A stretch of DNA of 64,000 nucleotides from UBA961 sp049426725 (GCA_049426725.1 JBMSYN010000009.1:35035-99034), one strand, 5' to 3'. Counted from the stretch's first letter, positions 18,901 through 27,482 are shown. Notes: a model not told the origin generated them from the sequence alone. Numbers and translations: made by a program.

Positions 18901-19952
18901 ATCCAATAGACACAATAGCAGTACTTCTTGACATTCAAACCATTGACACAATGCATGTGTGTGAGCAAAGGGCGATAAGCGGCATAATCATCAATAATGG
19001 AAATATTGATGTCATGTTGAATTCCCTTATAGGAGTATCACGCTTTGGAAAAACAATTGTAACCATTCAATCAATTGCTGATTCCCTCATTGTAAGCAGA
19101 GGAGGTTCATTGTCATTCTCTGCATTGATTGAAGCACAAGCCCCAGGTGATGACATAATAGATTTTTCGGCAATTATCGAAGATACATTGAATATAAAGA
19201 TGACAAAATCAATGCATATTATATCAAATCATGTGTATTTTGACTCAAAGCAAAAGGATTCCATAGAGTTCTTACCGGGTGACAATGTTACAATAACATT
19301 TCAAGGTTCATTTGATTTTCCTCCAAAAACAGCATTGACATTTGAGCCAAAGATCACGCTTGACTATATTCCCACTTCACTTGATTGCATATCATCAAAC
19401 ACGGAACTTATTGTAAACACATCTTCAGATGAAATCAGGATTCCAACTCAAGTTGCTACCGTTCCTGGTAAAACGATTCTGACCGGGCAAACGCAATCAT
19501 CGATTCAGGGAAGTGGCACATGGCAAACAACATTGAGATTCCGATCATTCTTGTCTGATGATCCCGGTGACATCAAAGTAGAGATTAAAGAGATGTTGTC
19601 TACTTGCATCATTGGTGATACTGCAAACATATCTCTCAGAATATCAGACTTTTGCGCCAAGAATTTACGAACTGTCACAGGCAACTTGAAAGGACAAGGT
19701 TTTCTAGGAATTTTCCCTCACCCGATTCAATCAGTAGGCAATCTTTCTGTGCTTCTCCATAGAGAAACAGACTTCACCATAGACATAAAAAATCTCCTCG
19801 GCGAAACAATCAAAGTGATTAAAGGCAAAGGTAATGCCGGACTCAATATCTTTGCAATCGATGCGGAGGGTCTACCAAGTGGTTCTTATACCCTTATTTT
19901 TCAGTCAGTTAACTTCGCGACGACAAGACAATTCATCATAACCAAGGAATGA
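15903..19952 (+). CDS. very large secreted surface protein: IgGFc-binding-like N-terminus, ASPM/choice-of-anchor D repeats, T9SS-type C-terminus
   Basis: 1,349 residues. The GTG at 15903 gives a convincing signal peptide (FTQFFLVMLSCVIVASAQ). Residues about 35-490 look like the IgGFc-binding N-terminal domain, with alternating beta strands such as SSQFMVIAAEDNTVIEFTP. From about 560 to 1000 there are several divergent ASPM/Hydin-type Ig-like repeats of the form FSKINIGDTIRQSITVKNEG and LTVIGHDFGNVSVGDMKSG. The last 80 residues (DIKNLLGETIKVIKGKGNAG, then LPSGSYTLIF) resemble a type IX sorting domain. Probably surface-exposed and adhesive; the ligand is unknown. Confidence 0.85.
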   Translation: MKLSPSHITFLKKFTQFFLVMLSCVIVASAQNGAIPTNAISGYAGRYFLIGFMQNEIMILPGGIRLSITISTIRPTTIRIASPISRPSQFYQIPGDTVIELTFPYGDVEMFDSERAMLKAIEIESDQPITVSGMSSQSLSTDGFSAIPVSKWGREYVIHSWPNDIYMHDDDPQGKIPRSSQFMVIAAEDNTVIEFTPRSRTFQKIQSGESTIIQLNKGQCYLVKSDTLPAGSGDLSGTIVRSDKPIGVFSGHVRTAIPLGLLEFDSKNHLTEMLYPTEQWGKSFVTLPFNNDGMGDFFRIHCIEPNTNVTVKGWNINQTHILTNPGDFKTLSFIRDPLLIEADKPISIAQYMTSSFSANERLQTFDPCMMLIPSIDKAITKASFHVINNPPTNPKQFSKHFISLVCTEDAVDHIMLDNRYVKSIVSNLPNQRMNGTQLFYATVPVSPGTHHITTMEGAFNAALYGTGSDDAYAYPLAFGMVKGIDTSAPRIVMKDSCGIIKGIIQELLINDYSGLHDISVIHDSTQNMNWALAGIRDGDLSAIFTGSVINMLKDASFVIESIDNAGNSSRNRYYYTAPKISIPDTLRFSKINIGDTIRQSITVKNEGKETISIEYGKVDGDNRIVCENITELNNRRLAPNDSIALTCSFIGMGSEDTARANLRIFLGCGIVTDVNIQALLESMSLTVIGHDFGNVSVGDMKSGMIRVVNTGGIPLNSYSIEMMQLVDFILDTAGIFPRQILPLDTFMIPCRFAPKSKSTQSQSFRIINDKSIPNQAELKGNGIVPSINGFVIDWKDRHIASKSDTIAIITNTGNDTAHIHFDMPTGSDTIFKMHFPGGRSDTSLGPNRSIDVLCTFIPADTIQYAHSGFIRFSNGFMVDSTRYELKGKGMIPRIQLHDIYVGRIREQTVSDTIGLLFESLGSMPLRIQKARIVSGDSASFNFDMNDFIGKSFSPNESYFLPITFIPKRAGRHEIEIELVSDAAPFGQQSIMKSRIFGDADPIDTIAVLLDIQTIDTMHVCEQRAISGIIINNGNIDVMLNSLIGVSRFGKTIVTIQSIADSLIVSRGGSLSFSALIEAQAPGDDIIDFSAIIEDTLNIKMTKSMHIISNHVYFDSKQKDSIEFLPGDNVTITFQGSFDFPPKTALTFEPKITLDYIPTSLDCISSNTELIVNTSSDEIRIPTQVATVPGKTILTGQTQSSIQGSGTWQTTLRFRSFLSDDPGDIKVEIKEMLSTCIIGDTANISLRISDFCAKNLRTVTGNLKGQGFLGIFPHPIQSVGNLSVLLHRETDFTIDIKNLLGETIKVIKGKGNAGLNIFAIDAEGLPSGSYTLIFQSVNFATTRQFIITKE

Positions 19953-20190
19953 ATTTCCACAAGGTTATCCACATAAGGCCTTAAACAAGGAAAAACCTAT
20001 ATTTTTTCTTGTCTAATGCCAAGTTTTCTATTAAATTTGATGTGTTGTTGTGTTCGGGTGTTTTTGTTTTTATTCAGATATATAGCTCTTGGTGGCATCC
20101 CCTCCTTGACTTAGCACTGAGCAAGCCCCGGTATATACCTTCAACAAATCCCAATATTGAAATTAATACTTACTTTTTACTGGCAAAAAG
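19953..20190. other. AT-rich intergenic region with DnaA-box-like sites and a candidate promoter
   Basis: No convincing gene. TTATCCACA at 19965-19973 is a perfect DnaA-box consensus, preceded by the weaker ATTTCCACA at 19953-19961. TTG at 20009-20011 with TAAATTTG at 20032-20039 is a candidate promoter for the downstream barrel gene. The perfect palindrome GGTATATACC sits at 20130-20139. A 61-codon frame here has no supporting start signal. Confidence 0.5.
20009..20039 (+). promoter_or_regulatory. candidate promoter (TTG-N20-TAAATTTG) for the outer-membrane protein
   Basis: TTG (20009-20011), exactly 20 nt, then TAAATTTG (20032-20039), matching the Bacteroidota consensus in both elements. 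It implies a leader of about 150 nt before the start codon. Confidence 0.45.
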
Positions 20191-20199
20191 GTGAAACTC

Positions 20200-21075
20200 A
20201 TGCATCTATTGCGACTGTTCATTGCCCTTGCGGCACTCACTTTTTTCTTTTCTTCTGAAGCTTATTCACAAGCGGCCGACCCTCGTAAACCGCAGGCTAA
20301 GAAGTCACCCTTATTGATTGGACCGGTTGCCGGCTATAATAAATCAATGCACTCAGGTGGATTTAGCTCCATCGCTGCTGATGCAAATTGTCCAACATTC
20401 GAAACAGGCACAGAGAATGGGTATTATTTTGGATTCTCTTTAGAATATCTATTGGGTGATCCAAAAAATGCGAATTCCTCTATTATTGCCAGAGCAGTTT
20501 ATGATTATCAACCTGCAGCATTTCAATTGGATGGAGATAATTATCCCTCACGTCCAATTGGCTCGCAGAATGTGGTAAATTCTCAAATATTACATACATC
20601 TGTTTTCAAATATTCCTTGTTGAATTTTGAAGTTATGTATCGTTTTAATTTGCCCGGTACCATGCTTGGCGTAACAATTGGTCCTCAGTTTGGCATTCCA
20701 ATGGGCGGAACTCAAGAGCAGCGCTATGAATTGCAATTTGATGCAAATAATCCGGTGCAATTTGTTCGTGAGACTGAGCCTGGCACATTGGTTCTTAAGC
20801 AAGATCCCAATGATCCTGTTGTAGGTCTCAATGGATATAGACCACAATATGTAGATGATACCAAAACATCCATCAGATTGTATGAAGGTGATATCATTGA
20901 TCCCAATCCAATCAGACTTGCATTGAAAGCTGGTATTCAATATGAAATTTTAGCAGGAAACTTACTTCTTGTTCCCGCAGTGTATTACAATTTTGGATTG
21001 ACAAAGATTAGCACTTCCAATAATTCTAGTGTTAGTGCTATCCAAATTGGTGCAGATTTGAGATTCTCATTGTAA
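20200..21075 (+). CDS. outer-membrane beta-barrel protein, PorT-like
   Basis: 291 residues with a signal peptide (MHLLRLFIALAALTFFFSSEAYSQ). Alternating amphipathic strands (LIGPVAGYNKS, YYFGFSLEYLLG, NFEVMYRFNLPG, LLLVPAVYYNFGLT) and an ending in AIQIGADLRFSL with terminal aromatic/hydrophobic residues fit an outer-membrane barrel. A GTG at 20191 is also possible. I prefer ATG 20200 because AAAGGTGA lies just upstream as a Shine-Dalgarno-like sequence. The specific function is unknown. It ends at a strong terminator. Confidence 0.8.
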   Translation: MHLLRLFIALAALTFFFSSEAYSQAADPRKPQAKKSPLLIGPVAGYNKSMHSGGFSSIAADANCPTFETGTENGYYFGFSLEYLLGDPKNANSSIIARAVYDYQPAAFQLDGDNYPSRPIGSQNVVNSQILHTSVFKYSLLNFEVMYRFNLPGTMLGVTIGPQFGIPMGGTQEQRYELQFDANNPVQFVRETEPGTLVLKQDPNDPVVGLNGYRPQYVDDTKTSIRLYEGDIIDPNPIRLALKAGIQYEILAGNLLLVPAVYYNFGLTKISTSNNSSVSAIQIGADLRFSL

Positions 21076-21096
21076 TCTCAATCAAGACTTCTTTTC

Positions 21097-21126
21097 AAGC
21101 CCGTCGATGTATCGACGGGCTTTTTT
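21097..21126 (+). terminator. intrinsic terminator of the outer-membrane barrel gene
   Basis: Near-perfect inverted repeat AAGCCCGTCGAT-GT-ATCGACGGGCTT followed by a T-run. Confidence 0.9.
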
Positions 21127-21149
21127 ATTATGAACTACGTTCAATGCAT

Positions 21150-21185
21150 AAAAAAAACCCGTCCAATATTCAGGACGGGTTTTTA
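21150..21185 (-). terminator. terminator of pepA (bidirectional appearance)
   Basis: Stem ACCCGTCC/GGACGGGT with an 8-nt loop. An A-run on one side and a T-run on the other let it act on either strand. It lies 21 nt beyond the pepA stop, back to back with the previous terminator. Confidence 0.85.
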
Positions 21186-21205
21186 TTTTACAATCGATAA
21201 GCATA

Positions 21206-22693
21206 TCATGCTTTATAGTGTTTCACGAGATCAACCAACATACGGACACCAATACCGGTACCACCTTTTGGCCAATACTCTCGCTCGCTTGGCGCCATGC
21301 CTGTTCCTGCGATATCCATGTGTGCCCATGGATAGTCACCAATGAAGTGCTTCAGGAACAAACCGGCGGTTATGGCACCTGCCCATCTTCCACCTGAGTT
21401 CTTTACATCGGCGAAATCACTCTTGATTAAATCTTCATATTCATCGTGCAGAGGTAATTCACAGACATATTCATGCGTTCTAGCGGATGCCTTTTTGATT
21501 TGTTCAATCAAATGAGGGTTCGTACCCATCAAGCCGCTGGTAACGGTACCCAAAGCAACAACACAAGCACCGGTGAGTGTTGCGAAGTCGATGACGGCTT
21601 TGGGTTTGAATTTTGAAGCATAGGTCAGTGCATCGGCTAAAATCAATCGTCCTTCAGCATCAGTATTGTCGATTTCGGCTGTTTTACCATTCATGAAAGT
21701 CACGATATCACCAGGGACCAAAGCAGAGCCACTCGGCATATTTTCAGTGGATGGAACGAGCGCAACAACATTCACAGGCAATTTTGCTTTTGCTATGGCT
21801 ATGATACCACCGATTACTGTTGCGGCACCATGCATATCGCCTTTCATGTCAGACATACCGGCAGCAGGTTTGATGCTAATCCCACCTGTGTCGAATGTGA
21901 TTCCCTTGCCTACAAATACAAATGGTTTGTCGCCGGATTTTCCACCCTTATATTCCATGACAATGAATACGGGTGGTCTAACACTACCTTGATTTACTGC
22001 AAGAAGACCGCCCATTTTCAATGATTGGATTTTTTTCTTGTCAAGAATAGTCACTTTAATACCAGTCCCTTTAGCTGCTGCTATCGCAGACTTTGCGAGA
22101 GTTTCTGGATATATCTCATTATTTGGAGCTTGAGCAAGATTTCTTGCCAAAGTAACACCATCATAGACAGAGCGTGCAAGGTTTAGAACCGACTTTCCGG
22201 CATTGACTATCTGCTTTGAGTCAGAAAAGAGAATAATAGATCCAATTTTCTTCTTGTTCTTTGATGTGGTGATATACTTGTCGAATTTATAATTCGATAG
22301 CATGGCCCCTTCAAGAAGCGCCAGACAACTATCCTCGGCTGAAATACCATGTGCAATAATACCTTCAAGTGCAATTGACTGCACTCCATAAGCTGCTGCT
22401 CTTTTTGCCGCAGCAGATGATGCACGACGCAATGTTTCAACAGTGCATGATTCTTTTTTGCCAAGTCCTGCAACGATGATTTTACTTGCACCTTTAGAAC
22501 CGGTATATAGGACCATTGTGGACTTTAGGGCACCTTTAAAATCATCACTGTTCAAAACTGCGGAAGTCGCAGGGAACAATTCAGCCAGGCGTTTTTTGCC
22601 GGCTTTCAACAATGAATCATCTTCAAAACAAAAAGTGATGAGAATATCAGCTTTTTGATTTTTCAATGATGATTGGGAAATGGTGATATTCAT
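21206..22693 (-). CDS. pepA: leucyl aminopeptidase (M17, PepA)
   Basis: A cytoplasmic two-zinc aminopeptidase that forms hexamers. 495 residues from ATG 22693 (MNITISQSSLKNQKADILI); 27 residues of upstream frame were dropped. The M17 signature NTDAEGRL and the metal-binding VGKGITFDTGGISIKP are intact. It is the last gene after the Omp28-like and PNGase F-like genes, 34 nt from the latter, so secreted and cytoplasmic proteolysis may be co-expressed. Confidence 0.96.
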   Translation of the reverse strand: MNITISQSSLKNQKADILITFCFEDDSLLKAGKKRLAELFPATSAVLNSDDFKGALKSTMVLYTGSKGASKIIVAGLGKKESCTVETLRRASSAAAKRAAAYGVQSIALEGIIAHGISAEDSCLALLEGAMLSNYKFDKYITTSKNKKKIGSIILFSDSKQIVNAGKSVLNLARSVYDGVTLARNLAQAPNNEIYPETLAKSAIAAAKGTGIKVTILDKKKIQSLKMGGLLAVNQGSVRPPVFIVMEYKGGKSGDKPFVFVGKGITFDTGGISIKPAAGMSDMKGDMHGAATVIGGIIAIAKAKLPVNVVALVPSTENMPSGSALVPGDIVTFMNGKTAEIDNTDAEGRLILADALTYASKFKPKAVIDFATLTGACVVALGTVTSGLMGTNPHLIEQIKKASARTHEYVCELPLHDEYEDLIKSDFADVKNSGGRWAGAITAGLFLKHFIGDYPWAHMDIAGTGMAPSEREYWPKGGTGIGVRMLVDLVKHYKA

Positions 22694-22727
22694 GAATGTC
22701 CGAAAAAAATGAAAAATAATGTATGAT

Positions 22728-25034
22728 TTATTCAGCTGAATGCATAAACATAGAATGCAGCATTGCACCTTCATATGATATGCGTATGAAATATGCGCCT
22801 GAAGGCTGTCCCTTCAAAGTCAAAGGAATCATTTGCAAGTCAGTCGTAGAAACCTGCTCTTGATGAATGATTTCACCAATTGATGATACAACTTGTAGTG
22901 TTGCAGAAATATCTTTTGGCAGACCACTTACTTGCAATGAAGCAATCCCGGCAATTGTTGGATTCGGGACTACCCTAATCTCCGGAATAGCGCTCTCAGA
23001 GGATGATTGCTCAATTGACAATGCCTTTCTGTTAACGATGAATGGAATAATTTCCCTATCACCAAAACTTGCATAAATTCCGGAAGGTTGACCATAATTC
23101 GCTGCTTGGGAATTAAAGATAATGGTTGACCCACCAACTTCCCTCAAAGAATAAAAACCTCTTGTGGAACCTTGAAATATTGGAAAGAGTCCATCACCCA
23201 AAGCTTCATCGTACAAGACAAACTTATAGCAACCATCCTCAAGATCAAATGTATCTCTAATTGTTGCTCCATCTTGAAAATTCCCTCTTTCTTTAATGAC
23301 ATATCCTTCCGAATCAAGGACTTCATATCTAATACCATTTGGAATACCGGATACAATATCAGTTTTAAGCATGAGTGCAACTTTGCCGGAAGTAGTTTGC
23401 TTTGGATTTGTGAATGACACAACTTTTTTGTCTCCGATATCAGATTCATCCAATCTGCCATTTGGCTCGAATACTTGAGCTTCAAATGTGTGATCGCCGC
23501 TTGGGAAATCAATTGGGGGTAATTCAATTTCAGCTTCTTCCATGAATGGGATATTCCCAGACCATAGAAAATATTGATCTTCGCCATTATCTATTCTATA
23601 TCTGACACGAAAAGCGCTCAGAGTTGCAGTGCCATGATTTTTTACTACAATGATTGGTTTCTGACCAGAGCAAATCGGATTCATTCTTCGAAAGCGATAT
23701 GCATTATTGGGCATTTTGATTGCCTCCAATGATGCATTGTTAACATAGTTTGTATTCGAGTACAATACTTGACCTTCAATGATATAGCTTGCTCTTTGTG
23801 CCAAATTTTGATTTTCATACGGTTCCATTTGATATCCGACACGCACGGTGTCTGACTTCGAGAAGAATTGAGTGATATGATAATCCCAATACTCAACTAT
23901 ATCTCCTGGGCACCAACCTGCTCGATTATAATACCAAGTTCCTGCTTGAGGATAGATTGGATTTTGACCACAATCCCCTCTCCATAAATCTTGCTCGAAG
24001 GTCTCATTACCATTGATCAAAATCTTATGATTTTTCCTTGAAAATTCAGCAGCATTGTCAGTTCCACCAAAACCATGACCGGTGGTCATAAGTCTGAGGG
24101 TTACGTGTTCTTGTGGACGCAATCGAGAGATTGATTGTTCTTTGAGGAAATTCTCAATGGGATTATTTGGATCGCCATAGGTGGGATTTCCTGACCAAAA
24201 CACTTTATGAGCATAGGTTTCACGAGCAGGAATTCCTTCAATGAAGGTAAAGTCTAAGTCAAATAATGAACCTTGTGACCAGCCATCATAAAATACTTTA
24301 ATCTCAGTGGAATCCTTAAGGATATGTGCATAGTCAGTGACATCATAAGTCCAGGTATAATTCCAATTTTCATTATGCCATTTACCATACGGTGTGATGA
24401 ATCTTCCAATTTCAGTTTCATTCACCACTTCAAACGGCTTATATGCTTTTCTGCTTCCTTTTAACAGTGTTGTATCACCGACAATAAATGTGGAGTCAAT
24501 TTTTCCGCCTGTTGAGCTATAGGAATAATTCCAGTATGTTGCCTCATAAGCAGGCATGGAATCGGTAACGGTAAAAGGTTGCAAGTCATTTCTATAGAAG
24601 TAGATCTGGAATGGTGGATTTGACACCGTATCAGTTTTTTTCGTAGAAGCATTGAATTTTGTCTTAAAAGTGGGCTTCAAAGAAATGCGCAAAGAATCCG
24701 ATACTGCACCTGCTTTTGTAAATAATGGTGCATCAACAAGATTGGAATCAATCCTGCCTGTTCTCGTTCTTGCATATACTCTCATTGTATAATCCCATTC
24801 ACCACAACCACCTTTTGGACAGGTTAAAGTAAAGTTCATGAATATACGCTCATGTCTCTTTTCTTTCGAAGGAAATACACCCCATCGATTTTGACTTCCA
24901 TACCATGTCCATAAATATTTATCGAACACTTTTATTTTGGTTGAGTCACCACGTTCGCCAAATGCTGCATTTGGAAAAAAGATTGGTGTAGAAATCACCA
25001 ATACAAAGCAAAGAATGCGTAAGAATGTATTCAT
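22728..25034 (-). CDS. secreted peptide-N-glycosidase F-like protein with T9SS sorting domain
   Basis: 768 residues. The signal peptide is followed by a PNGase F-type N-terminal domain containing CGEWDYTMRVYARTR (the Asp corresponds to the catalytic region of PNGase F). The second domain includes MTTGHGFGGTDNAAEFSRK and WRGDCGQNP. A beta-rich middle with a CARDB-like segment (ICSGQKPIIVVKNHGTATLS) precedes a C-terminal type IX sorting domain (EIRVVPNPTIAGIASLQVSG, then PSGAYFIRI). The family cleaves N-glycans from asparagine, leaving Asp. Activity here is inferred. It lies between an Omp28-like gene (14-nt gap) and pepA. Confidence 0.87.
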   Translation of the reverse strand: MNTFLRILCFVLVISTPIFFPNAAFGERGDSTKIKVFDKYLWTWYGSQNRWGVFPSKEKRHERIFMNFTLTCPKGGCGEWDYTMRVYARTRTGRIDSNLVDAPLFTKAGAVSDSLRISLKPTFKTKFNASTKKTDTVSNPPFQIYFYRNDLQPFTVTDSMPAYEATYWNYSYSSTGGKIDSTFIVGDTTLLKGSRKAYKPFEVVNETEIGRFITPYGKWHNENWNYTWTYDVTDYAHILKDSTEIKVFYDGWSQGSLFDLDFTFIEGIPARETYAHKVFWSGNPTYGDPNNPIENFLKEQSISRLRPQEHVTLRLMTTGHGFGGTDNAAEFSRKNHKILINGNETFEQDLWRGDCGQNPIYPQAGTWYYNRAGWCPGDIVEYWDYHITQFFSKSDTVRVGYQMEPYENQNLAQRASYIIEGQVLYSNTNYVNNASLEAIKMPNNAYRFRRMNPICSGQKPIIVVKNHGTATLSAFRVRYRIDNGEDQYFLWSGNIPFMEEAEIELPPIDFPSGDHTFEAQVFEPNGRLDESDIGDKKVVSFTNPKQTTSGKVALMLKTDIVSGIPNGIRYEVLDSEGYVIKERGNFQDGATIRDTFDLEDGCYKFVLYDEALGDGLFPIFQGSTRGFYSLREVGGSTIIFNSQAANYGQPSGIYASFGDREIIPFIVNRKALSIEQSSSESAIPEIRVVPNPTIAGIASLQVSGLPKDISATLQVVSSIGEIIHQEQVSTTDLQMIPLTLKGQPSGAYFIRISYEGAMLHSMFMHSAE

Positions 25035-25048
25035 GTTATATCAGAAAT

Positions 25049-27364
25049 TTATCGAACAATAGGAATGATTACATGTTGAGAATGACCGAGTTTTTGATTT
25101 GACATAATTTGTAGTACATAGAGTCCAGGACTTGGAATATCAAATGTATAATCGGATGTTGAAGAATATCCTGAAAAGATCAACCTACCCGATACATCTC
25201 TCAGATATGCAGTAAAGCCATCCTCAAATGCTGTTTTTACAAATAATCTATCACTCAAGTGAATGGTGATTGGCATTGGCACATCTTCATTAACTGAACT
25301 TGGAATGTATGATCCCTTTAATTGAACGGTAATTGGATCCATGCTTTGTTGAGCTGGCTTAATGAGAAGCACAGCGGTTTTACTACCTGCACTTTTTGGA
25401 GAAAAGGCAATAGTAACATCAGCAGCACCACCGGCTGGAATCATCGAGATAGTTGATGGTTGAAATGAAAATTCAGAGGCGTCAGCTCCCGTAATCGTGA
25501 TTTCAGACAATAGTGTTTCAACATTTCCGGGATTTGTGAGTTTCAGCACTTTACTATTTCCCGTTGTTGAACTTACACTGCCAAAGTCAATAAGATTAGA
25601 AGAAGATGTCAGTTCAGGTTTGGGAACAAATGTAAAATTCTCAATCCATGCGAGTGAACGGTCTATCAGGGTTTTACGCTGCGCACTATCCGTAATGGCA
25701 AATGGATGCAAACCCAGATACACAATTCTGTTTTTACCTCTTTGAACTCTCACTCCCCCGATTGTATCACCGGTTGAGCTCGTTGCGAGTTTCAGGATAG
25801 GAGTAAATGCCGGATTTGTTTTGTTTTTTAGGCGCAATGGATAAAAGGCATAGCTTCTTGGAGCACAAGGAAGGGTAAGTCCATTTGAAATAGTGTCACC
25901 TTGAACGCCATTCAATGTATATGCCGCATTTCTAATCATGTATCCTGCATAAGTCAAACCAAGAGTATCAAAAAGTGGAGTTTTGTCAAAAAACATATTG
26001 TTTGTGATGAATTGACCAGCCACTAGAAACGAAATACCTTTTTCTGCAAGAGACAGCATGAAATCCGACTCTGCTTTTACGATTCTACCGCTGTCTGCAC
26101 AATACCATGCAAATCGTTTTAATGAAGTGAATTTTGCGATATTTTGCATGAATTCCGTTGCATTCATCGCAATGTATTTTTTAATACCGGGTACTGATAT
26201 TGCATCAATGAATGGTCCAACATTACCGCTGGAATTATCTTGTACCAAAAATGACTCTGATTCTTTCGATACGATTGTGATTGGTATTGCATTATAAGTT
26301 TTTCCACTTGCCTCGGAAAAACTAAGCAATACTTCTCCGATACCAGGTTCATTTGAACGCTGAAATTCGATTGAAATCTCTCTTTTCTCGCCTGGATTCA
26401 AAGTAAAAGTAGATTGATTGCCGGTAACATTTAATTTCCAGTCCGAAGGGGTTCGTGTTGATTTCACAATTGTGAGATCTTTATAGGTAATTGCTGCATT
26501 TGATGCATTCCCTATTGCAGCTTTCAAAGAAATTGTGCCTTGCGGAGGCAAAGCTTCATAAACAGGAGCAACAGAAGGAGGAAAACTCAGCGTTGTTGAA
26601 ATCATCGAACCGGGTAGTTTTTGGACGCTGGTTGCTGCCTGAATGATTTCAAGTGTTCGCGGATTTTGTAAATATGCAATAACATTTACTTCACTATTCC
26701 ATAGTTCGCCGGTGCCTTTTGTATAGGTGAAAGACACCGATTTTTTCTCATTGGCATTTTGATTCCAATTGCTTCCTTTTTCATCAGGCAACATGTTCAT
26801 CATCGAAGAAGCAAATTCTGTTTGTTTATTAGATCCGGGCAGAGTCGTAACGATATTGGGTAAATTTACAAGTTCGGTATAGACTGCGGTATGAAGTACA
26901 TAGTCTTTTAACTCAATGCCGGAATTTACTTCAACACTAACTTTCATTTCATTGCCTGCTATCACCTCTTGTTTCACCGACATAGAAATCGGATAAGGCA
27001 TTTGCTGATCAAGTCTGGCAACATTCCACATTCCCAATGAATCTCTCGGATCAACAGAGCGATGTCCATTCACTCTTGATGCGGGTAATGCCGGCACCGC
27101 ATATAGCGAAGCTCTTGCATCATTATGTGCAGGATTTGCTTTGTAAAATGGATCGCCGGGCGAAGGAATATTCAAATGATATTTGAGTGCAATGATTCCG
27201 CTGTCCAATTTTGCAACCACTTTCAAGACTTTGTCAGCATCCACGCAAGGACTGCATGTCGCACTGGTGAATTCTTCAATAAGAACAAGTCTTTTGGAAT
27301 TGCCTTGAGCGAAAACAATGATTGGAAATATCAATAAAACAAAGAAACGAATGCAATTGGACAT
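25049..27364 (-). CDS. secreted Omp28-like thioredoxin-fold protein with ASPM domain and T9SS sorting domain
   Basis: 771 residues from ATG 27364 (MSNCIRFFVLLIFPIIVFAQG), with a signal peptide. The N-terminal Omp28/thioredoxin-like domain has FTSATCSPCVDADKVLK (a CxxC pair) and a conserved PALPASRVNG segment carrying the cis-Pro-like position. A long beta-rich middle follows, with an ASPM/choice-of-anchor D repeat near residue 590 (NLIDFGSVSSTTGNSKVLKL). The end (YTFDIPSPGLYVLQIMSNQ) is a T9SS-type sorting domain. It may do thiol chemistry on the cell surface. First gene of the run omp28-like, PNGase F-like, pepA. Confidence 0.85.
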   Translation of the reverse strand: MSNCIRFFVLLIFPIIVFAQGNSKRLVLIEEFTSATCSPCVDADKVLKVVAKLDSGIIALKYHLNIPSPGDPFYKANPAHNDARASLYAVPALPASRVNGHRSVDPRDSLGMWNVARLDQQMPYPISMSVKQEVIAGNEMKVSVEVNSGIELKDYVLHTAVYTELVNLPNIVTTLPGSNKQTEFASSMMNMLPDEKGSNWNQNANEKKSVSFTYTKGTGELWNSEVNVIAYLQNPRTLEIIQAATSVQKLPGSMISTTLSFPPSVAPVYEALPPQGTISLKAAIGNASNAAITYKDLTIVKSTRTPSDWKLNVTGNQSTFTLNPGEKREISIEFQRSNEPGIGEVLLSFSEASGKTYNAIPITIVSKESESFLVQDNSSGNVGPFIDAISVPGIKKYIAMNATEFMQNIAKFTSLKRFAWYCADSGRIVKAESDFMLSLAEKGISFLVAGQFITNNMFFDKTPLFDTLGLTYAGYMIRNAAYTLNGVQGDTISNGLTLPCAPRSYAFYPLRLKNKTNPAFTPILKLATSSTGDTIGGVRVQRGKNRIVYLGLHPFAITDSAQRKTLIDRSLAWIENFTFVPKPELTSSSNLIDFGSVSSTTGNSKVLKLTNPGNVETLLSEITITGADASEFSFQPSTISMIPAGGAADVTIAFSPKSAGSKTAVLLIKPAQQSMDPITVQLKGSYIPSSVNEDVPMPITIHLSDRLFVKTAFEDGFTAYLRDVSGRLIFSGYSSTSDYTFDIPSPGLYVLQIMSNQKLGHSQHVIIPIVR

Positions 27365-27451
27365 GGCAGCACCATTTGTCAAGAATTCAAGGAAAGTGAT
27401 TGGATTCCCTCAAGAATTAGCAATGATTTGCACTATTTGGACGGGAACATT

Positions 27452-27482
27452 GCAAAATAGCCAAAGTCAGACCTTTGACCAA
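27452..27482 (-). promoter_or_regulatory. candidate promoter of the Omp28-PNGase F-pepA unit
   Basis: Minus strand: TTG (27482-27480), exactly 20 nt, then TATTTTGC (27459-27452). It matches the arrangement before the TPR gene, with a leader of about 80 nt to the ATG at 27364. Confidence 0.45.

Noticed and set aside
19953..20190. Chromosomal replication origin
   Set aside because: Only two DnaA-like boxes and no dnaA, dnaN or gidA neighbours.
20009..20194. 61-codon frame between the large surface protein and the barrel gene
   Set aside because: TTG start inside a promoter-like region, no ribosome-binding signal, composition like non-coding AT-rich DNA.
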